Source: Nelumbo lutea (taxonomy: Eukaryota; Streptophyta; Magnoliopsida; Proteales; Nelumbonaceae). From it: DNA of 64,000 bases. The stretch lies in NCBI GenBank assembly GCA_022828595.1, contig JAKGHH010000003.1, forward strand, positions 102,385,583 through 102,449,582, in the 5' to 3' direction. Positions within the stretch are counted from its first letter, which is position 1; every line of letters starts with the position of its first letter. The position numbers were made by a program, and so were the translations under genes. Positions 48,606-58,797 of the stretch are shown here, piece by piece. A model generated the notes under the pieces. That model searched no databases and had not been told where the DNA came from. It saw only the letters and a list, made by a program, of their open reading frames with translations.

Positions 48606-49807
48606 ATGTCTAGTTCAGAGGGTTCAGATAGTTCAAGCGGGTCTGATGTAGGTTCTACGAACCAATTTGCGTCCCCCGATAGTTCAAGTGAGCCTGATGT
48701 AGGTCCTGGGGAAGGGGTTGAACCTACAGGCCGAGGTGCCTTGGGTAGGTCGGCGTCCACCTCCCGTTGTGGCCGGGTTTTAGATGAGTTCGGCCCTTCG
48801 ACTATGACGCCTGAGGGACTTCAATCCCTCATAGACTACTACAACTTGCCCGGGGAGCACGCCTACTTCATCCCTATGGGTAGCTTCCCTTGGGAACACG
48901 GTCCTGACAAGATCGTGATTTTCCGGGAGCAGCTTGCTGCGGGGCTGCGACTGCCTTTTCATCCTCTTCTCGTCGAGGTTCTAAACCACTTCGGTGTCAC
49001 GGTCGGTCCATACGCGGGCTGGGCCGTCAGGTTCGGAGGCCCCGGGGGACTTCAGGAGTGTGCTATCGCTTGTTCACGCTCTTCAACGGAGTAAGGAGGC
49101 CATGTTTCCCGAGGAAGTCGCGGCGTGGACCGAGCTCTCTCTACACCAAGTGGCCTGCTGTGCCGTTACTCATGCCATGGTGGTAAGTGCTCCCTTTAGA
49201 GTTCTTCGGCCTTTATTCTTCTATTCGTTCCTTTGATCCCATTTCCCTTTGATAGGTGAACTCTTCTATTCACGCCTTAGCGAACCAGGTGGAGAGGTGC
49301 TCGAGGCAGGTGCGAGCTGCCGAGGATGCTGCTCGAACTGCCGAGGAGGCTGCTCGTGCTACTGAGGAGGCTGCTCGCCTCGTGCGGTCTAGACAAGCGA
49401 GGTCTCAGAGAGATGCCGAGGCCATGGGAGTGGTGGTGAAGCATATGGCGGAATTGAAGCTGGACCTACAGCATCAGGTCGAGTTTCTTCAGGAGGATAT
49501 CAGGGAGAGGACCCAGATATTCTCTCAAGGCATCGAAGACGCGAAGAAGAAAGCTGTCAGTGATTATATTGCTTCGTCGGATTTCGATGATCTGATGGTG
49601 GACTCCTATAGGAGGGGTTTCAAGCTAAGCCGGTGGATGATCTGGAATACGTACCCCGAGCTTGATACCAGCGCCATATCCACTTCGCGCATTACTCAAG
49701 AGATGGCTAATGCTGCGGATGCCGAACTGGACTCCGAGGGGGAGGCAGGTCCTTCGGGTGTTGTCGAAGTGGCTTCTGATAATGATGAAGTAGCCCCTGG
49801 CTTGTAA
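48606..49807 (+). pseudogene. Antisense ORF of the Tat element, coiled-coil protein
   Basis: This frame runs opposite to gag-pol, between integrase and the 3' LTR, where Tat-lineage elements are known to carry an extra antisense frame of unknown function. The first part starts MSSSEGSDSSSGS (an ATG at 48534 is also possible), is Ser-rich, then shows LIDYYNLPGEHAYFIP and LRLPFHPLLVEVLNHFGV, blocks typical of these proteins. Between about 49000 and 49095 the frame changes from the first to another, ending in EEVAAWTELSLHQVACCAV, so this copy has a frameshift or an internal deletion. An intron with GTAAGT at 49183 and GATAG at 49255 then joins in frame to 49256-49807. That exon has heptad-like AARTAEEAARATEEAARLV and an acidic end. 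Its function in the element's life is unknown. Confidence 0.75.
49183..49255 (+). other. Intron of the antisense ORF
   Basis: 73 bp from GTAAGTGCTCC to CCCTTTGATAG, between complete codons (ATG GTG | GTG AAC). Without its removal the frame ends after ...FFYSFL. Strand-specific splice signals argue that the antisense strand was transcribed. Confidence 0.65.
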
Positions 49808-50008
49808 AATGGCTTTTTGTTCAAGTGGCTTCTGATAATGTACTCAAGAAATGATTTTTTTTTTGAATGTACACCTTTATCTGAAATGAAATGGCTTTTT
49901 GTTTAAGTACTGGTTGTCCTGTCTTCGAGCTGCGTTTTTTGCCGAACTGACCATTTCGGTCCTTCAGTTCGTTTTCTACCTAGGCTTCAGGGTACTTGCC
50001 TTGGTGGT
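49808..50008. other. Gap between antisense ORF and integrase end
   Basis: Two copies of an AAATGGCTTTTTGTT block (49808 and 49888) and a T-rich run suggest a terminator or polyadenylation region shared by the two convergent transcripts. Nothing is encoded. Confidence 0.4.
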
Positions 50009-51460
50009 TTATAGGTAGTATCTTCTTAAGTTGACGACGTTCCATGCTCGGGGTACTTGTTTCCCTTCTAGGGTTTCGAGCTCGTATGCCCCCCCACCGA
50101 GTGCTTTCTTTACTCTGTAGGGTCCTTCCCAGTTTGGTCCAAGTTTCCCTACGCTGGGTTCGGGCACCATGACCTTACGGAGAACCAGGTCGCCGACGCG
50201 GAAGTTCCTCTTCTTTACTCGCGTGTTATAATACCGAGCTACCTTTTGTTGGTAGGCCGCAGTTCGGATGTGTGCGAGGTCCCTCACTTCGTCCAGTAGG
50301 TTGAGGTTGGTGCGTAACTCACCCTCGTTTGTCTCTTCGTCGTACGCTTCTAGTCGCAGCGTAGGCACTTCGATTTCCGCCGGGATCACCGCCTCGGTGC
50401 CGTAGGTGAGGTTAAAGGGGGTCTCTCCTGTGGCAGTTTTTTCCGTGGTTCGGTGAGCCCATAGAACACTTGGTAGTTCGTCTGCCCACAAACCTTTGGC
50501 TCGGTCTAATCGTGCTTTTAGTCCGCGGAGGATGGCTCTGTTCATTACTTCTGTTTGGCCATTTGCCTGTGGGTGTGCGACCGACGTGAAGTTCTGACTA
50601 ATCCCCATACTTTGGCACCATTCTTGGAACTTGATATCTTCGAACTGTTTGCCGTTGTCGGAGATCAGTACCCGAGGTAGCCCGAAGGGACATACAATGT
50701 TCTTTCAAAAGAAGTTCTGTATGTTTCGGGCTGTAACTATTGCCAGGGGTTCAACTTCTATCCACTTTGTGAAGTAATCTACTGCCACCACTAGGAATTT
50801 TCTCCCGCCTGTCGCTGGTGGGAATGGCCCCAGGAGGTCGATGCCCCATTGGGTGAAGGGCCATGGGCTGGTGAGGTATTTGAGGTCGGCAGCGGGCTGA
50901 TGGTGGATGTTGGCATGCTTCTGACACTTGTCGCATTTTCTGACGAGCTCGATTGCCTCTGTCTTCATTGTTGGCCAGTAGTATCATTGTCGAAGTGCTT
51001 TTTGGGCGAGGGCTCTGCCCCCCAGGTGTCCGCCGCACAAGCCTTCATGAGTGTCGCGGAGTACCAATCCGGCTTCGGCTGGGCGCAAGCATCGCAGGTA
51101 GGGGAGCGTGTAGGATCGTCGGTACAACCGTTCGTCTATCATGATGTATTTGTCTGCCTGGCGCTGCACCCTCCTGGCTGCGTTGCGGTCCGCGGGGAGG
51201 GTTCTGTCTAGCAGGAAGCTCGCGAGTGGGTCGATCCAGCTCGGCTCTACTTTAGTGACGGGAGCGACCTCTTCTGCCCCACCGAGAATGCTGGGCCGAG
51301 GTAAGTCCTCTACGTACACGGTTCTCCTGGCGTTGTGGCTCGTGCTAGCTAGTCGGGCCAGGGCGTCGACCTCAGCGTTCTCTGACCTCGGGATTTGCTT
51401 GATGAAGTGTGACTGGAAGTTGAGTAGGGCCTCCTTTACTTTTGCCAAGTACGCAATCAT
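50009..51460 (-). pseudogene. Tat element integrase, with in-frame stops
   Basis: The enzyme inserts the element's DNA into the chromosome. On the minus strand the zinc-binding part (HEGLCGGHLGG, then KCDKCQKH) is followed by the catalytic core: WGIDLLGPFP, SDNGKQF and NGQTEVMNRA give the D, D and E residues. The end carries GDLVLRKVM and the WEGPYRV module, finishing VVNLRRYYL. The reading frame stays the same throughout but is cut by stops at about 50984 (TGA before YYWP) and 50705 (TGA after QNFF). All catalytic residues are otherwise present. Confidence 0.88.
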
Positions 51461-51898
51461 TGTGAGCTCGCGCGCTTCGTATTCGCCTGTAACTTAGTTG
51501 ACCACGAGCTGGGAATCACTGCAGATAACCATGTGCTTTGCTCCAACCTTGTGCGCTAGGTTCAGCCCGGCTATCAGTGCCTCGTACTCCGCCTCATTGT
51601 TGGATGCCGCGAACTCAAAGCGTAGTGCGTATTCCAGCTTTGTTCCGCTCGGGCCGCGTAGCGCTATTCCAGTCCCGCTGCCTTGTTGCTTCGAGGAGCC
51701 ATCTACGTGAAGGATCCAGGGCTCCTCATCCCAGTTCGTGCTTGGTCTAACTAGGAGGGATGCTACACTGGCTGCTACTTCACGGGGTTCGGACTCGTTT
51801 GGCTTGGGAGCTTCGAGCTCGCCCGAACTGGGGATCTCGGGCTCGACCGGCTCAGGGGCTTCGAGTTTAAACGTGCATTCTGAGATAAAATCTGCCAA
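51440..51898 (-). pseudogene. Tat element second (archaeal-like) RNase H
   Basis: LHVDGSSKQQGSGTG, SNNEAEYEALIAGL and CSDSQLVVN carry the D, E and D catalytic positions of the additional RNase H domain found in the Tat lineage, downstream of the normal one. A TAA at 51494 replaces the expected Gln codon after VVN, and another at 51899 precedes ALADFISE. Confidence 0.85.
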
Positions 51899-51973
51899 GG
51901 CTTAGGACTTAATGGCAGTTCTTGGCTTGTACTGGAGATCGTACTCGCTGAGTTCGATGGCCCACTTCGTCAG

Positions 51974-53270
51974 TCAGCCGGAAACCTCGGGTTTGAGTAA
52001 AACTTGTCTCTGAGGTTTGTCGGTCAGGACGATAACGGTGTAAGCCTGGAAGTACGGGTGGAGTTTCCGTGCTGCTATCACCAGTGCGTACGCTAGTTTT
52101 TCTATCTTTGGGTACCTTGTCTCTGCTCCCTGCAAGATTTTACTAACACAATATATGGGTTGTTGGACCCGGTCTGCTTCCTTTACTAGTACCGAATTGA
52201 CCACCTCGTCGCTAGCCGAGAGGTACAGTTCTAAGACTTCGCCTTCCTCGGGCCGAGCTAAGGTTGGCACACTGGCGAGGTAACCTTTTAGCTCGTCAAA
52301 CGCGAGCTGGCAGTCTTGGGTCCACTCGAACCCTTTGCCTTTGATTGCTTTGAAGAAGGGTAGGCAATGATCTGCCGATTTGGACATGAAGCGGCTTAGA
52401 GCGGCTATGCGGCCGTTTAGCCTCTGAACTTCTTTTACTTTCCGAGGCGGTCTCATATCTAGGATGGCTTTTATCTTGTCCGGGTTGGCCTCGATTGACA
52501 ACGTAGCCTAGGAATTTGCCTGAGGTGACGCCAAAGACACATTTGTTGGGGTTCAATTTCATGCTAAACTGATGCAGGATTTGGAAGATAGAGTCCAAGT
52601 CTTTTATTAGTTCTTGTGAAAACCGTGTCTTGACGACTATGTCGTCTACATAACACTCTATCTTTGTGCCAATCAGGGGCCGAAACAGCCTATTTACAAG
52701 TCTTTGGAAGGTCGCCCCGGCATTTTTTAACCCGAAGGGCATGACCTTGTAACAGTACAGACCGACCGAACTCGGTTATGAAGCTGGTTTTTTCCTCGTC
52801 GGACCGGTCCATCCGGATTTGGTTGTAGCCTGAGTAGGCATCCAGGAAGCTTAGCAACTCATGTCCCGAGGTCGCGTCCACTAGGCGATCGATCCTAGGA
52901 AGGGGGAAGCAGTCTTTCGGGCAAGCTCGGTTCAGGTCGGTGTAGTCGACGTACATGCGCCACTTGCCGTTCGCCTTTTTCACCAGCACAGGGTTGGCCA
53001 CCCAGCTCGGGTAATGGACTTCCCTTATGAAGTCTGCCGCGAGGAGCTTCTCGACTTCCTCATCGACCGCCTTCCAGCGCTCTGGGGCTAAGTTTCGTTT
53101 CTTCTGTCTAACGGGTCTGACTAAAGGGTCAGTGTTAAGTTTGTGAGTTATAAGGCCAGGGTCAATACCGGGCATATCGGCCGCGGACCATGCAAAAATA
53201 TCTAAATTTTGAAGTAAAAAACTTACCAGTTCGGTCCGCAGGGGTTCTTCAACGGAAGCACCGATCTGAA
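51974..53270 (-). pseudogene. Tat element reverse transcriptase and first RNase H
   Basis: The polymerase copies the element's RNA into DNA and the RNase H removes the RNA strand. Visible blocks on the minus strand are KKANGKWRMYVDYTDLN, FLDAYSGYNQI, PFGLKNAGATFQ, the catalytic YVDD (about 52652-52641), then for RNase H LYLSASDEVVNSVLV and AYALVIAARKLHPYF. Three frames are needed to follow the protein: frameshifts lie near 53270, 52750 and 52500. A TGA at 51974 ends the last part after KPEVSG. Confidence 0.88.
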
Positions 53271-53860
53271 GTGTGCGAGCTGGGTCCCTAGGCGAGGTTG
53301 GGATCGCGCGACTGTTTCCTCTGTGGGCGAGGCTCGTTCTTCGCCTTGTTCCGCGGGCCGCTCCAGATCGAGGTCGCCGGCTGCCTTGGTCTTTCCCTTT
53401 AGGGCGGCAACGTAGCACTTGCGGGACTCGAGCTGGTCGCCCCGCGCTACCCCCACACCGAAGTCCGTAGGGAACTTCATGGCCAAATAGTAGGTGGAGA
53501 CCACCGCCCGCAGGATATGCGTGATTGGCTGCCCTATTATGGCATTGTATGGGGAGGGAGTTGCGACCACCCGGAAGTCGTGGTTGAGTCTGACCGCGCA
53601 ATGCCACGTGCCGACTTCCATAGGTACCGTTATTTTTCCGAGGGTCTGACTTCCTCTCCGCTGAAGCCCACCAGGGGAGTATTTGCGGGCTTTAGTTCGC
53701 TCCTCGGCAGCTGTAGCCGATCAAACACTGATTTGAAGAGGATGTCCGCCGAGCTGCCCGAATCTACGAGTACGCGCCTAACCTCGAAGTCGTTGATCCT
53801 TAGTTTAATGACAAGCGCGTCATCGTGAGTGTAGCGAACTCCTCGCGCGTCGTCTTCCGT
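53271..53860 (-). pseudogene. Tat element aspartic protease region
   Basis: The protease cuts the gag-pol product. The catalytic block VLVDSGSSADILF is encoded at about 53773-53735 (DSG from 53764). The frame breaks at a stop near 53630 and continues in another frame with TWHCAVRLNHDFRVV and PSPYNAIIGQP, which belong to the usual connection to reverse transcriptase. Confidence 0.85.
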
Positions 53861-55812
53861 GAAGAGGATTGGCTCTTCGGTCTTTGGCCTTTTCGGAGGG
53901 TTCCGCTCCTCGAGGACCGCTTCGCGAACTGAAGTCCGGGCTGCCGCCGATGTACACCCCGCTACCACCGAACCTCCCACGAATACATGGATGGTTCCCC
54001 GAATTGACCTCTCTACCAGAGGCTGTTGTTGCATCGGTTCGGCAGGCCTACTGCTAGTTTTGGGGGCGTCCTTTTCGTGCTCGCCAAGCCGATCCGCTTT
54101 ATTGCTATTATTGTTGTGCTGTACAAAGTTTCTTAAGTATCCGCGACGGATGAGCCCCTCTATTTCGTCTCGGAGGTTATTGCACTGCTCGGTACTGTGA
54201 CCATGGTCCCTATGGAAACTACAATACAAATTCTTGTTTCTTTCGTTCGGATTTCCCTTTAGGCGAGGTGGCCATTTCACGTACGGGGCGTCCTTGATCG
54301 TCATTAAGATCTCGGTCCGCCTTGTGTTCAGTGGCGTGTAATCCGTCCGAACTGGTAGGGGAGCTCGGAACGACTGGTTCGGTTTTGGGTCCCGGGCCGG
54401 GTTTTTTCGATCGGCTGAGTTAGAGGGCTCGCCATCCCTCTTTCTTTTCTCGTTTCCGCCCTCGGTTCATTGGTTGATTTCCTCCTCCGTCCTCATGAAC
54501 TTGTCCGCAAGCTTGAGAAACTCGGCCACGGTTGCGGGCTGGTTAGCTACCATGTGCCATTTGAACTCTTTGTGCGTCACCCCTCTTTTTGCTGCGGCGA
54601 GCTGCACCGTGGGGTCTAACCGCGGTATCTGTAAGCATACTTCATTGAATCGTTTGATGTAGCCCCGTATGGGTTCTCCTTCCCTTTGGACTACCCCGAA
54701 GATGCTTTCCTCTGTTCTGGGGCACCGTTTGCTGGTGACAAAGTGTGCAGTGAAGACCTGCACGAACTGAGCCCAACACTTTATCGACCCGGGGGCCAGG
54801 TTCCTGTACCAAGTGCGGGCTACCCCTTCAGGGTGGTGGTGAAAGCCACGCACATGCATGATTTGTTGGCTCTGACGAGGTGCATTTGGGACTGGAAAGC
54901 GTCAACGTGGTCGTTGGGGTCGAAGGACCCGTCATACTTGTCTAGAGGTGGGAGCTTGAAATCTCTGGGCAAGGGGGAAGGAACTGAGAGAATCGGGGCA
55001 ACTCCTACCTCGTCTGAGCTCGTCTCGCCTTTGCCTCTGAGCTCTGACAGGACGCGGGTGGCGGTTTGTCGACCTCGACGGCGCCTTCGCTGCTGAGTGG
55101 GCCTTGTACTGGCGTAGCTGGCCTCCATGTTGCCGAGCTCGATGGGCCCGGAGTGCTGGTAGTCCGCTGCTGCCAGTGCGCCGAATCGGTTTTCCACGAG
55201 TGGGAACTCCGGTTTGGAGCCCGAGGTGCCGATCTCGCGGGCGAGGTTCCCGACCCGCCTGCGAGCTGCGAGGTGGGGATGACTTTTCTCATTCTCCGGC
55301 TTGGGATGAGGCCTGGCTGTTTGGGGGGTTCTGGGGCCTGGAGGCCTTTCCTTGGTGGGGCGCCCATCCTGCGGAGAGGCCTTGACCGGCTTCGGAGCAG
55401 GGTGGCGAGGTGGAAGTAGTGGTTGGTTCGGTGGCAGTTGGGGGAACTGCTGTTGATAGTGATACTGGGAGAGGTTGTGCAACACTTGGTGCTGGTGAAA
55501 CTGGTGTTGCTGGAATTGTTGCATCTGGGCTTGCATTGCGCGCATGCACTACATCAAGTCATCCAACCGATTTTGGCTAGCTGCCAGGGGGACGGCGGTT
55601 GGTTCAGTGATGGTAGTCTCGATGGGGAGAGGAAAGGGGATGTTTGTGGCAGGAAGGTTTACAGGCGCCACTGCTTGTGGCGTATTCAGATTGGGAATTC
55701 CGTCCACCGAGAGGGGGATGGTGAACTGTCCAACACACACCACGGGAACTTGAGGCTGTTCCCTAGTGGTGTTTGTCTCTGTGCCGCGTCCGGCGTTGCT
55801 GGAAGAGGCCAT
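53861..55812 (-). pseudogene. Tat element gag
   Basis: Gag builds the particle that packs the element's RNA. The frame starts MASSSNAGRGTETNTT at 55812. A TAG at 55549-55551 follows RLDDLM. A Gln/His-rich and Pro-rich stretch comes next, then the gag core, with FKLPPLDKYDGSFDPNDHV and, after a frameshift near 54830, ARTWYRNLAPGSI and KRGVTHKEFKWHM. A zinc-binding knuckle CSFHRDHGHSTEQC begins at about 54223. A TGA at about 54467 lies between core and knuckle. At least two stops and one frameshift inactivate it. Confidence 0.85.
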
Positions 55813-55880
55813 GAGTGTTGAGTTTTTTCAAAGAAGAAGAAAGGGGTATGAGAGTTTTGGAGGGAGGCCTTTTGAAGCGT

Positions 55881-55899
55881 TCCCACAGACGACGCCAAT
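55881..55899 (-). other. Primer-binding site of the Tat element
   Basis: Just inside the 5' LTR the minus strand reads ATTGGCGTCGTCTGTGGGA, close to the TTGGCGCCGTCTGTGGGAA type seen at this place in many plant Ty3/gypsy elements. The matching tRNA cannot be checked here; one internal C to T change is likely. Confidence 0.75.
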
Positions 55900-56738
55900 T
55901 GATGATGCACAATCCGACCGATCTTAGCTGTCAACGATCTTGCCTCTGAACTGAGTGGCAGGGACCTGAAACGGAGGGAGAAGAGAAGCTCTGGGGAGAA
56001 CCTGACGTAAGGGCTCCGAAGCTCAAGTTAGAATCTTTCAAAGGCAAGATAGACCAGATAGCGCAAAAGTTAGCATACCTCGTTCTTGTGGGGTAGGAGC
56101 CTTTTATAACCACCTCGCGCACTCACTTGTAGGCCTCTGTCAGATCGGGCATGATTATTTCTGAGCTCCTGCCAGTTTGGATGTCATTTCCTCTGGCCGG
56201 ACAGAACCGCCACTACTCCTTTTGTTGGAGCCGTCTCTGCGGCTAGTAACGACGATGCAGGTGGCGGTAGCAGGAAGCCGTTTGAAGTGAGGCTGTCAGG
56301 CGTCGGATCCCAAATCAGTCAGGTGCGCCGCCCTTGGATACGGACGTCCTTGGTGTCAGGTACGTTTGGCCAGCCTGGTGTTTCGAAAGCGAAGTGCTGG
56401 AGTGGCGAGCGAGATGTCTTGAGTTCGGTTTGGGGAGTGTTCCGAACTGCCATGGGTCAGCTCGGGTCACAACTTTGCGAGGCTTGGGGCCTGAGGTAGT
56501 TCGTGCTCCTTGCAGGGAGCTCGGGTTCTTAATAGGGAGCTCGAACTCTTAATAGGGAGCTCAGACTCTTGGTAGGGAGCTCGGGCTCCTAGTAGAGCGG
56601 TCTGGTGGAGTTCGGGCTCGATAGTGAGCTTGGACTTCGTTACTTTCGGTGCTCGTTTTGGGCGCTCCGCTATCCCAAGTTGTTTGCTTTTGCCACATGT
56701 CGGGTGATTGCGAGGTCGGACCAAATTTTCCTTCATCA
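55900..56738 (-). repeat. 5' LTR (right) of the Tat element
   Basis: It runs from TGATGATGCACAATCC to CTTCATCA on the plus strand, i.e. TG...CA in element orientation. It contains four 20-bp GAGCTC units at 56517-56596. About thirty substitutions separate it from the other LTR by my count. Confidence 0.92.
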
Positions 56739-56743
56739 GTTCC
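56739..56743. repeat. Target-site duplication, right copy (GTTCC)
   Basis: It matches the GTTCC at 47218-47222 exactly. Five bases is the usual duplication for this kind of element. Confidence 0.85.
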
Positions 56744-56946
56744 TCATCTGAGTCTTTTGTTCATTTGATGGTAATCCTTGAGTCTCCTACTACTAAGGCC
56801 TCTTAGCAACTCAGCTAGCGGATTTCTGCTTCAGTTCAGAGGCGTCTACAGCTTGAAACGGACCACTAAAGGCCCACAAGATGTCTCCAATAGAGTTTCT
56901 AACACAAAATCTGCAGTCAGTTTCTTTTGTAACTCCCCTCTGCTCA
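56744..56946 (-). mobile_element. LINE RNase H domain, split by the Tat retrotransposon (right part)
   Basis: The minus strand encodes CVRNSIGDILWAFSGPFQAV and then, in a second frame, EALVVGDSRITIK and TKDSDEEP, where the retrotransposon cuts it. These are the first strands and the central Asp-containing block of a LINE-type RNase H. The domain is completed at 47001-47217. At least one frame break and a stop show that the LINE was already or has since become inactive. Confidence 0.75.
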
Positions 56947-56949
56947 CAC

Positions 56950-57354
56950 TAGGGGTGTCAGTGGACCGATTTTGGATTGGACCCTATCCGAACCAAAATC
57001 AATTTGGATAGATTGGGCAGACCAACAAGACATATTCAATTGGACCAATCCAGACTTAATGGTCCAAAAAGTATTTATTGGATTGAACTAGGTCCATCCG
57101 TAAATGAATTTATATTGGATTCAGTTGGATTGAGTCGATATCTGGTCCATTGATAGAAGATAAAAATATAGGTGCCGATTGACCAAGTTTTGGTCAGAAC
57201 TAATCTAGCTAAATTAAAACCGATTGGACGGTCTAGACATTGGATTGGACCAATCCAAAATGGTCATTGGATTGGATCAGACCCAGTCCATTTGTAATGG
57301 ACTCACATTGGATTGGATCGGATTGGACCAAATCCAGTCCAATTGACACTCGTG
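56950..57354. mobile_element. hAT-type MITE (GGATTGGACCA family), copy 2
   Basis: It starts TAGGGGTGTCAGTGGACC and ends CAATTGACACTCGTG. Flanks GCTCACAC (56942-56949) and TCTCACAC (57355-57362) form an 8-bp duplication with one mismatch. The 405 bp align with the copy at 9435 over the whole length. Confidence 0.82.
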
Positions 57355-57567
57355 TCTCACACCAACAAAATGTTGGTGGACTAGCATCCGTGAGAAGATA
57401 GGGACAAGATCTTCTCATGAATACTATCCAAGGAGGAGAAGCTATCTTGGAAAATTCTTTTGTTCCTTTCTTCCAAGTGATAACGGGCAGTGTTTAAGGA
57501 TCCATTGATGTTTTTATTTGAAATGCCACCACATTAGTGCCACTAATAGGTATTTTGGGTTTCATTA

Positions 57568-57876
57568 GGCTATATTTGGATGCAATGTAAATCAAGAACT
57601 GATATAAAACTTAGATCGACCCGGTTTTGTATGCGTTTGGGAAGATGGTGTAATTATTATCAATGTAAAATTACACTCCGGTTCACTTTTGCGTGCGTTT
57701 GGATGGAGTATTGTTTTATGTCGATAATTGATATAAAATGATGTAAAACTTTACACTCTTCCACCCATCACTATTTTCAAAAAAGCAATGGTCACTTTCT
57801 GGTTCAGTGTAAAACGTCATCAGTGTACAGTGTATTTTTACACTGATGAAGTTTTACACCGATTCCAAACACAGCC
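57568..57876. mobile_element. Tourist-like MITE with TTA target duplication
   Basis: Ends are GGCTATATTTGGATGCAATG and its relative TTCCAAACACAGCC, flanked on both sides by TTA (57565-57567 and 57877-57879). Three-base TTA duplications and GGC(T)GTGTTTGG ends identify PIF/Harbinger-derived Tourist elements. The 309 bp include many TTTTACAC- and GTGTAAA-like words and encode nothing. Confidence 0.8.
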
Positions 57877-58063
57877 TTAGTGATAACATTTTACTTGGTT
57901 GAGACTATATTAAGTTAAAAACAGTTGAATTGTTTTCTTTTCATTTAAACGTTTCAGGCAGCAATTGGGATACTGAATAAAGACATAGGTAACGTACGCT
58001 CGGATCTCCTACTCACAGTCCTATCCAGATGCAGATGCCACTGCAGTGATAGGAACATCAAAG

Positions 58064-58789
58064 TAGTGGTGTCAATGAACCGGTTTTGGGTTGCACTCGT
58101 TCAAATTAAAATTAATTTGGACAGATTGAACAGAATATAAAATATATTAAATTGGACCAGTTCAGACATAATGTTCAAAAATATTTATTCGATTGGATTA
58201 GACCTGCTCCGTTCTAAATATATTTATATTGGATTGGGTTGGACTGAACCAATATCTGGTCCATTGATAAGAGATAAGAATATAGGTGTCAATGGATCAG
58301 GTTCAGGTTGGAACCAATCTAAATTAAAATTAATTTGAATAATTTGGGCATTTAGACATTGAATTGAACCGGTCCAAAATGCTCTAAAGTATTCATTGGA
58401 TTGGATTGGAACTGGTTCATGATGCATTCATATTGGAACAGATCCGATAGGACAAAGTAGGGGTGCCAATTGGACTGGATTTGGTCCAATCCAATCTAGT
58501 CCAATGTGAGTCCGTTGCAAATGGACCAGGTCCAATCCAATCCAGTGAATATTTTGGGTTGGTCCAGTTCAATGCCTGAATAGTCCAATCTGTTCAAATT
58601 TGTTTTAATTTAGATTAATTTTAACCCAAACGTGGTCTATTGATACCTATATTCTTATCTTCTATCGATGGATCAGATATTGGCTCAATCCAACCCAACC
58701 CAATATAAATTAATTATAGATGGGCTAGGGCCAATCCAATCCAATAAATACTTTGAACCATTAAGTTTGGATCCAAATTGACACCCCTA
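58064..58789. mobile_element. Composite hAT-type element (GGATTGGACCA family)
   Basis: Two arms of the family seen at 9435 and 56950 lie here in opposite orientation: 58064-58456 reads forward and 58462-58789 reads inverted. The outer ends TAGTGGTGTCAATG and TTGACACCCCTA are inverted repeats. Outer flanks CATCAAAG (58056-58063) and CATCTAAT (58790-58797) match at six of eight positions. It may be one element with long inverted arms or two adjacent insertions. Confidence 0.65.
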
Positions 58790-58797
58790 CATCTAAT

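Larger units (their letters stand above)
47223..56738 (-). mobile_element. Ty3/gypsy LTR retrotransposon, Tat lineage, 9.5 kb
   Basis: Two LTRs (879 and 839 bp) enclose 7.8 kb. In minus orientation the order is 5' LTR, primer-binding site, gag, protease, reverse transcriptase, RNase H, a second archaeal-like RNase H, integrase, an antisense gene, polypurine tract and 3' LTR. Integrase after RNase H marks Ty3/gypsy; the second RNase H and the antisense frame between pol and 3' LTR mark the Tat lineage (Retand-like). LTRs start TG and end CA except the outer end of the 3' LTR, which reads TA. By eye the LTRs differ at roughly 4% of sites, so the insertion is not very recent. Gag-pol is broken by several frameshifts and stops, so it cannot move alone. 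It is GC-richer than its surroundings. Confidence 0.93.

Noticed and set aside
50849..51750. Plus-strand frames of 63-120 codons over integrase and RNase H
   Set aside because: They are opposite-strand shadows with no domain of their own.
53859..55821. Several long plus-strand frames over the gag and protease region
   Set aside because: They are shadows of the GC-rich minus-strand gag-pol; the motifs are all on the minus strand.
47223..56738. Endogenous pararetrovirus
   Set aside because: Long terminal repeats, a 5-bp target duplication, an integrase after RNase H and a polypurine tract show an LTR retrotransposon; there is no movement or coat-protein region.
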